Assembly (NCBI GenBank): GCA_009698515.1
Contig: WLQA01000045.1
Span: 1-6,292 of the forward strand
DNA length: 6,292 nucleotides
Origin: Actinomycetota bacterium
GTDB lineage: Bacteria; Actinomycetota; Actinomycetes; Nanopelagicales; Nanopelagicaceae
Reading direction: 5' to 3'
The notes beneath the pieces were generated by a model. The model had not been told where the DNA came from. It did no database searches and worked only from the letters and a program-made list of their open reading frames with translations. Made by a program: the position numbers and the translations under genes. How positions within the stretch are numbered: position 1 is the stretch's first letter; the number at the start of each line of letters is the position of its first letter. Below are positions 4,647 to 6,292 of the stretch, piece by piece.

Positions 4647-6292
4647 TCAGCCAGAACCTTCGGTATTGCCAGCATCAGCCGCCGTTACATCATTAATCTG
4701 ATACTTCTTAATCGCCTTCTTCACTTTGCGATTACTAATGACATCTTTTTGAGCTAATTGATGAAGTGCAGCAATCACAATTGATTCGGCATCAACTTTA
4801 AAGTGACGACGAAGGGCGCCGCGGGTATCTGATAAACCAAAGCCATCTGTGCCAAGTGAGTAGAAATCCTGTTCCACCCATGGCGCAATTTGATCTTGTA
4901 CTGAACGCATGAAATCACTTACTGCAATTACTGGTCCACGACGACCCTTTAATTGCTTGGTTACAAATGCTTTGATCTGCTTATCTGGATTTAACAGATT
5001 ATGTCGATCAACATTTAAGCCATCTCGGCGTAATTCATTCCAAGAAGTTACCGACCAAACATCAGCTGCAATTCTAAAATCTTTATTTAATAACTCTTGA
5101 GCTTTCAGCGCCCAGTTAACTGAAACACCAGATGCCAGAATCTGCACGCGCTTGCTGCGCCATCTTGGCGCCTTCTTCAACAAGTACATACCCTTGAGCA
5201 AGCCATCAACATCTAACTTCTTTGGCTCCTCAGGTTGCATATATGGCTCGTTGTAAACAGTTAGGTAGTAGTAAACATTCTCGCTGTTTTCGCCATACAT
5301 ACGGCGCAATCCATCTTTCACAATATGGCCAAGCTCGTATCCAAATGCAGGATCGTAAGCAACAACAGCTGGGTTTGTTGAAGCCAGAAGTAATGAATGA
5401 CCATCTTCATGTTGCAGACCTTCACCATTTAATGTGGTGCGACCTGCTGTTGCGCCAATTACAAAGCCTCGAACTAATTGATCACCGGCAAGCCAGAAAG
5501 CATCACCAGTTCGTTGGAAACCAAACATTGAGTAGAAAATATAAATTGGAATCATTGGTTCATCATGTGTTGAATATGAAGATCCAACTGCAGTAAATGA
5601 TGCCACCGAGCCAGCTTCATTAATTCCTTCATGCAAAATAACGCCATCAGTTGCTTCCTTATAAGAAAGCATTAATTCACGGTCAACAGATGTGTAGGTC
5701 TGGCCATGAGGTGAGTAAATCTTTAGTGTTGGGAACAATGAATCCATTCCGAAAGTTCTTGCCTCATCAGGGATGATCGGCACAAAACGCTTACCAATAT
5801 CTGGATCTTTTAATAAATCCTTTAACAAACGAACAAATGCCATTGTGGTAGCAACCTCTTGTTGGCCAGAGCCACGTCTGACCGATTCATAAGAAACATC
5901 TTTTGGTTGCGGCAATGCTTTAGAAACTTTACGACGAGTTGGAATAAAGCCACCTAATTCACGGCGACGCTCCATCATGTATTGGTACTCAGGTGAATCT
6001 TTTCCGGGATGGAAGTACGGCGGCAGCTTGGCATCAATGGCTTCATCTTTAACTGGAATTTCTAGGCGATCGCGGAAACCAATTAAATCTTCAATGGTCA
6101 TCTTCTTCATTTGGTGCGTGCTGTTTCTTGCTTCAAAGTGCGAACCTAATGTCCAGCCCTTAATTGTCTTTGCCAAAATTACAGTTGGTCGGCCATTGTG
6201 TTCTGATGCTGCCTTGTATGCCGCATAAAGTTTGCGGTAATCATGGCCGCCGCGCTTTAGATTCCAAATTTGATCATCTGACCAAGATGAAA
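4647..6292 (-). CDS. aceE: Pyruvate dehydrogenase E1 component, homodimeric type (AceE), N-terminus beyond window
   Basis: AceE is the thiamine-diphosphate-dependent E1 that decarboxylates pyruvate and acetylates the lipoyl domain of E2 in the pyruvate dehydrogenase complex. The frame is open to the right edge and 547 residues are visible, against ~890-920 for the family, so ~350 N-terminal residues are missing. The visible part begins in SDDQIWNLKRGGHDYRK and GRPTVILAKTIKGWTLG, near the end of the N-terminal TPP domain. The active-site-loop histidine (E. coli H407) is in RNSTHQMKKM at 6114-6116. VPIIPDEARTFGM precedes EGINEAG, which holds the cofactor-activating glutamate (E571-type). GRTTLNGEGLQHEDGHS and SYSTHDEPMIP follow, and the C-terminal domain ends in LGTDGFGLSDTR and RRHFKVDAESI. 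A TTG at 6174-6176 is an internal leucine codon in a conserved block, not the start. The gene looks intact and ends in TGA, tail to tail with the MFS gene. The tail after KYQIND is short, acidic and variable. Confidence 0.97.
   Translation of the reverse strand, partial: SSWSDDQIWNLKRGGHDYRKLYAAYKAASEHNGRPTVILAKTIKGWTLGSHFEARNSTHQMKKMTIEDLIGFRDRLEIPVKDEAIDAKLPPYFHPGKDSPEYQYMMERRRELGGFIPTRRKVSKALPQPKDVSYESVRRGSGQQEVATTMAFVRLLKDLLKDPDIGKRFVPIIPDEARTFGMDSLFPTLKIYSPHGQTYTSVDRELMLSYKEATDGVILHEGINEAGSVASFTAVGSSYSTHDEPMIPIYIFYSMFGFQRTGDAFWLAGDQLVRGFVIGATAGRTTLNGEGLQHEDGHSLLLASTNPAVVAYDPAFGYELGHIVKDGLRRMYGENSENVYYYLTVYNEPYMQPEEPKKLDVDGLLKGMYLLKKAPRWRSKRVQILASGVSVNWALKAQELLNKDFRIAADVWSVTSWNELRRDGLNVDRHNLLNPDKQIKAFVTKQLKGRRGPVIAVSDFMRSVQDQIAPWVEQDFYSLGTDGFGLSDTRGALRRHFKVDAESIVIAALHQLAQKDVISNRKVKKAIKKYQINDVTAADAGNTEGSG

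Noticed and set aside
4636..4648. Small hairpin GAGT/ACTC spanning both convergent stops as a bidirectional terminator
   Set aside because: Only four Watson-Crick pairs (plus one wobble on the plus strand), with low GC; too weak to call, though the TTTT on the aceE side is noted.
5222..5596. A 124-codon plus-strand open frame inside aceE
   Set aside because: It lies wholly opposite the conserved AceE catalytic core, and its predicted protein (rich in H, Q, L and R) looks like an antisense shadow.
4437..6073. Two copies of GCGATCGC (4437-4444 and 6066-6073), resembling the cyanobacterial HIP1 octamer
   Set aside because: Only two copies, both inside well-conserved protein-coding genes; the proteins are actinobacterial, not cyanobacterial, in type. 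No evidence of an abundant genome-wide motif.
6174..6176. TTG as the start codon of aceE
   Set aside because: The frame continues without a stop to the right edge, and the 38 residues upstream (including QIWNLKRGGHDYRK) are conserved E1 sequence. The TTG encodes leucine in the VILAKTIKG block.
1..6292. CRISPR, transposon, phage, toxin-antitoxin, tRNA or rRNA content
   Set aside because: No direct-repeat array, terminal inverted repeats, transposase or integrase motifs, small paired ORFs or structural RNA sequence were seen; nearly every base is assigned to a housekeeping-type gene.

Overview
The window reads as an ordinary, tightly packed stretch of chromosome from a low-GC actinobacterium. 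I favour the streamlined freshwater acI / Nanopelagicales type (Planktophila- or Nanopelagicus-like). The reasons are a DUF4032 protein, which is essentially an actinobacterial family; an actinobacterial-style AI-2E transporter and a homodimeric-type AceE; AT-rich codon choice; and almost no intergenic DNA, with several genes overlapping. The lineage is inferred from protein character alone, since no rRNA gene is present.

Layout, left to right. (1) Positions 1-119 hold the last 38 codons of an unidentified plus-strand gene whose stop overlaps the stop of the next gene. (2) Positions 116-1255, minus strand, encode an AI-2E family (PerM-like) multi-pass membrane transporter that appears to be leaderless. 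(3) Positions 1256-1327 form a short divergent intergenic region, the only real regulatory space in the window. (4) Positions 1328-4643, plus strand, form a three-gene chain: a DUF4032 protein with a kinase-like fold, a thioredoxin-fold/TPR protein of the YbbN (CnoX) type without redox cysteines, and a YbjJ-like major facilitator transporter. Each junction is a 4-base stop/start overlap (ATGA, then TTGA), so the three are probably one translationally coupled operon. (5) Positions 4647-6292, minus strand, hold the C-terminal ~547 residues of pyruvate dehydrogenase E1 (aceE), ending three bases from the transporter stop; its N-terminus lies beyond the right edge.

How the genes work together. 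AceE feeds pyruvate into acetyl-CoA. The neighbouring operon combines a predicted small-molecule or protein kinase of unknown substrate, a predicted holdase/co-chaperone and an exporter-like MFS protein; nothing in the sequence ties them to one pathway. I found no mobile element, CRISPR array, RNA gene, strong terminator or clearly novel system. The most interesting points are the uncharacterised DUF4032 kinase-like protein with intact catalytic motifs, its coupling to a redox-dead YbbN, and the tail-to-tail gene overlaps.
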